Positions 61,593 to 64,000 of a stretch of DNA of 64,000 nucleotides are shown piece by piece. A program made the position numbers and the translations under genes. The notes under the pieces were generated by a model, which saw only the letters and a list, made by a program, of their open reading frames with translations, searched no databases and was not told the DNA's origin. The DNA is from Novisyntrophococcus fermenticellae (GTDB taxonomy: Bacteria > Bacillota > Clostridia > Lachnospirales > Lachnospiraceae). Every line of letters starts with the position of its first letter. Within the stretch, counting starts at the first letter, position 1. The stretch spans positions 1,860,001-1,924,000 of the forward strand of contig NZ_CP076458.1 of the NCBI RefSeq assembly GCF_018866245.1, in the 5' to 3' direction.

Positions 61593-62153
61593 CTATTTTA
61601 TCTTCTTCCCATCCTTAAAAGCATGTCCTGCGACTTCATTTGATCTGAAATACAGGTTTCCAACAGAATCGAAAGTAATCGGGTCCAACTTTACAGGATC
61701 AATTTCCCCCTCCTCATTCAGGATACATTCATCCACGCTGACATTTACAATGTCACCCACGAGACGGCATGTGTTTTCGTCGTAGCTTATTTCTTTACAT
61801 TCCAGGGTCATGGCAAGCTCTTCGATGATCGGAGCATCCACAAACTGACTTTTAACTGCATGAAAGCCGGATTTTTCAAACTTGTCTGGTGTATCATTTG
61901 CAGACACAATCCCCACATAATCAGCCTCTGTCACATGCTCAGCATCTGCCATGCTCACTGTGAAGGCTTTCCTTATAAGAATATTTTTTAAAGTCTTGCG
62001 CCATGGGCTGACATAAATAGAAATTTCATTATTACCGCTTATTCCGCCCCAGGCTGCATTCATGGCATCCGGCGTACCATCTTCACTGTATGTACCGATA
62101 ATCAGTACAGGCATTGGATATATATACGACTTTGGTCCCAAATCTCTTCTCAA
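61593..62153 (-). CDS. flavin reductase-like FMN-binding protein
   Basis: 186 residues, split-barrel FMN-binding fold. Opening YIYPMPVLIIGTYSEDGTPD, then AAWGGISGNNEISIYVSPWR and RKAFTVSMADAEHV are family blocks; the domain ends ...GHAFKDGKKIK. Such proteins reduce or hold FMN for partner oxygenases or act on their own. It starts at an ATG after a run of six C/G bases on the coding strand that resembles a GGGGG ribosome site. No clear partner; the OYE gene upstream is a candidate. Confidence 0.85.
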   Translation of the reverse strand: MRRDLGPKSYIYPMPVLIIGTYSEDGTPDAMNAAWGGISGNNEISIYVSPWRKTLKNILIRKAFTVSMADAEHVTEADYVGIVSANDTPDKFEKSGFHAVKSQFVDAPIIEELAMTLECKEISYDENTCRLVGDIVNVSVDECILNEEGEIDPVKLDPITFDSVGNLYFRSNEVAGHAFKDGKKIK

Positions 62154-62307
62154 TAAAACACCCCCCTTTTTCGGTCAGATATCCTCTAAGAATATCAAAC
62201 TATATATGCTACACGTTCATGGTAACATATGGAAGTTAAAAACTCAATCATCAATCATATGGATATGCTGTTCCCTGCCTTGTACGGACCTGCATTTTTG
62301 ATATAAC

Positions 62308-62350
62308 AAATCCCCGGCTCATCCATAAATATAGGCTTTTCCGGGGATTT
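62308..62350. terminator. hairpin between OYE and flavin-reductase genes
   Basis: AAATCCCCGG (62308-62317) and CCGGGGATTT (62341-62350) pair perfectly over a 23-base loop. The U-run is short on both sides. Confidence 0.6.
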
Positions 62351-62440
62351 CAGATTCATTAATCAGCGAATATTTGCAATCCGATTCTTGCACCGTTAGA
62401 TTTAGCTATATGAATAATCTAGGGTTAATAATATATGTTA

Positions 62441-64000
62441 TTAGTATCTTCCGATATCTCTAGCTATTGTAAAAGCTGTTGAATTGGCAGCATATATATT
62501 TTTAGGTTCTACGCAGTCACCTAGTTCTAAAAATAATGGTGCACATTCCCTTAATGCATTAGCTTCATCCCTCAATGGAATCATTCCAAATGCATAAATA
62601 ACGGAATCTGCTTTATACAATTTTTTATCTCCTATTTCAACGTTACCATCTTTTATTTGTGTTATCACTGACTCTAACATACCTTCCTTTATTGTTTTGG
62701 ATAGTGATGCTGGTGAAAACTCATTCCCTGCATATTCTCCTATTACACCCGTTTCATTAATCTCAGTTGCTTTTGTTGAAGTAATAATTTGTATATTATA
62801 ACGTTCAATTTCTCCTTTTATGGCCATGGAATGGATTATGTTTCCTGAAAAATTCAAGCTGTTTGCCATCTCCATTATTGATACTTTTTTACCTAATCCT
62901 GCAAGATAAATAGCCAGTTCAATACCTGATAGTCCTCCTCCAAGAACTATTACATTGTCTCCCACTTTCTCTGCATGCATATATGCATAATCTGCTTCAA
63001 ATACATTTTTACCGTCAATTCCAGGTATTTTAGGAATTAATGGTTTAGCACCCAAAGCTGCTATAATTACATCAGCATTGATTTCTTTTGCGAGTTCTGG
63101 TGTTACTTTAGTATTCATTCTAAGATCTATATTAGAATCTTTGATTCTTTCAGCTTGACCATCTAAATACTTTTGTGTGTTTTGTTTAAACGGTACTTTT
63201 AATTCACAACGAAGAGCTCCACCTAGTATATCAGTTTTTTCACAAAGAATGACCTCATGTCCCCTTTCAGCCGCTGTAAGGGCTGCCTGCATTCCGCCTA
63301 CACCACCACCAGCTACAAGAATTTTTTTCTTATATTTAGCGATAGGATCTACATATCTTGTTTCTACTTCAAATCCAATTTCAGGATTTATTGCACAATA
63401 TGTTGTTTTTTTTGTGAATTCTGCTGAGAAACATTCAAAACATCTTATACATTTTCTTATCTCTTTGGCTTTACCCATTTGCGCTTTATACGCCGTATCT
63501 GGGTCCGCTATTAATTGACGGCATAAATAGACTACATCTGCTTTTCCACTGGCAATAATTTCTTCCATCATTTCCGGTTCTGCTATAGCCCCCACTGCTG
63601 CCACCTTAGAATATCTCATATGTTTCTTCACTGCTTCAGCATACTTCACATTTGTACCATCTTCTAAAAACATACTAGGATGTGTTATAGTAAAGACACT
63701 TGGTACTTCATGGGCACCAACTGAAACGTTAATCAGGTCATAATGACCATCTAATTGTTTTGCAATCTCTACCCCATAATCGATGTCATAACCACCTTCA
63801 AACATCTCAGAACCACTAATTCTTATACAAATAGGAAATCCCTGACCACATTTTTTCTTAATATTGGATGCAATTGCATTTACGAAACGGGCTCTATTTT
63901 CCATATTTCCGCCCCACTGATCTTTTCTATTATTTTCCGGCCCCAGAAATTGATTGAACAGCCAGCCATGTCCAGCATGAATGGTAACCATACCATATCC
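62441..64000 (-). CDS. NADH:flavin oxidoreductase / old yellow enzyme with FAD domain, 3' part (runs off right edge)
   Basis: 520 residues visible; the frame is still open at base 64000. The visible part opens inside the FMN TIM barrel (VTIHAGHGWLFNQFLGPENN, the catalytic His-x-x-His-Gly loop). A 4Fe-4S cluster motif follows (CIRCFECFSAEFTKKTTYC), then the FAD/NAD(P) domain with VAGGGVGGMQAALTAAERGHEV and VIVLGGGLSGIELAIYLAG. This is the 2,4-dienoyl-CoA reductase/BaiCD/BaiH class, ene-reductases of anaerobes. Bile-acid or other substrate cannot be told. The DNA is clearly AT-richer than its neighbours (runs of A/T, AGA/ATA codons), so recent transfer is possible. Confidence 0.88.
   Translation of the reverse strand, partial: GYGMVTIHAGHGWLFNQFLGPENNRKDQWGGNMENRARFVNAIASNIKKKCGQGFPICIRISGSEMFEGGYDIDYGVEIAKQLDGHYDLINVSVGAHEVPSVFTITHPSMFLEDGTNVKYAEAVKKHMRYSKVAAVGAIAEPEMMEEIIASGKADVVYLCRQLIADPDTAYKAQMGKAKEIRKCIRCFECFSAEFTKKTTYCAINPEIGFEVETRYVDPIAKYKKKILVAGGGVGGMQAALTAAERGHEVILCEKTDILGGALRCELKVPFKQNTQKYLDGQAERIKDSNIDLRMNTKVTPELAKEINADVIIAALGAKPLIPKIPGIDGKNVFEADYAYMHAEKVGDNVIVLGGGLSGIELAIYLAGLGKKVSIMEMANSLNFSGNIIHSMAIKGEIERYNIQIITSTKATEINETGVIGEYAGNEFSPASLSKTIKEGMLESVITQIKDGNVEIGDKKLYKADSVIYAFGMIPLRDEANALRECAPLFLELGDCVEPKNIYAANSTAFTIARDIGRY

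Overview
The window looks like the chromosome of an anaerobic, fermentative Firmicute of the Lachnospiraceae type. Support for this: class III ribonucleotide reductase, an [FeFe]-hydrogenase-like protein, a Rex-type site at a D-lactate dehydrogenase gene, a sodium-decarboxylase beta subunit, ECF transporters, low-to-medium GC, strong GGAGG ribosome sites and frequent TTG/GTG starts. Almost every gene lies on the minus strand. No rRNA, tRNA, CRISPR array, insertion sequence or prophage was recognised.

Layout by position: 1-9.6 kb holds housekeeping and fermentation genes (polA 5' part, zf-HC2 protein, ldhA, UvrD-like helicase, gltX, hydrogenase, oadB plus a 39-residue OadG-like peptide). 9.6-16 kb is a molybdenum operon (moeA-like, moaC, MOSC-MogA fusion, modABC, rearranged XdhC) behind one promoter. 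16-22 kb is mixed (59-residue protein, DUF4349 lipoprotein, alkyltransferase-like protein, hydrolase, GNAT, intergenic repeats, InlB-type repeat protein, DUF3786, DUF2971, DtxR-type regulator). 22.3-26.6 kb has nrdD (fused to a redoxin domain, with NrdR-like boxes), nrdG and a TIM-barrel protein.

26.6-43.8 kb is the most interesting part. Two separate cobalamin riboswitches, each with its own promoter, head minus-strand units. The first drives a BspA-like leucine-rich-repeat protein. The second drives a long operon: a small secreted DUF4430 (transcobalamin C-terminal-like) protein, a 1741-residue surface protein with an alpha/alpha-toroid-like region and a VPKTG anchor, a DUF4430/Ig-like/toroid membrane protein split from its signal peptide by a one-base frameshift in a G run, a DUF4430 lipoprotein, a complete ECF transporter (EcfT, fused EcfAA', S component) and a class B sortase. 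The protein architecture resembles animal intrinsic factor/transcobalamin (alpha barrel plus beta domain), and the RNA switches point to corrinoids. I infer a Gram-positive surface corrinoid-capture and uptake system.

43.8-52 kb: two-component system, DUF2318 protein, HMA/SafE/cupredoxin-like membrane protein and a zinc-type ABC operon. 52-64 kb: uroporphyrinogen-decarboxylase-like methyltransferase with an MFS transporter, a Csp-like subtilase lacking its catalytic serine, VOC and DegV proteins, an ABC exporter, an NADP-type secondary alcohol dehydrogenase, a flavin reductase, and the 3' part of an old-yellow-enzyme oxidoreductase that runs off the right edge and is visibly AT-richer than its surroundings.
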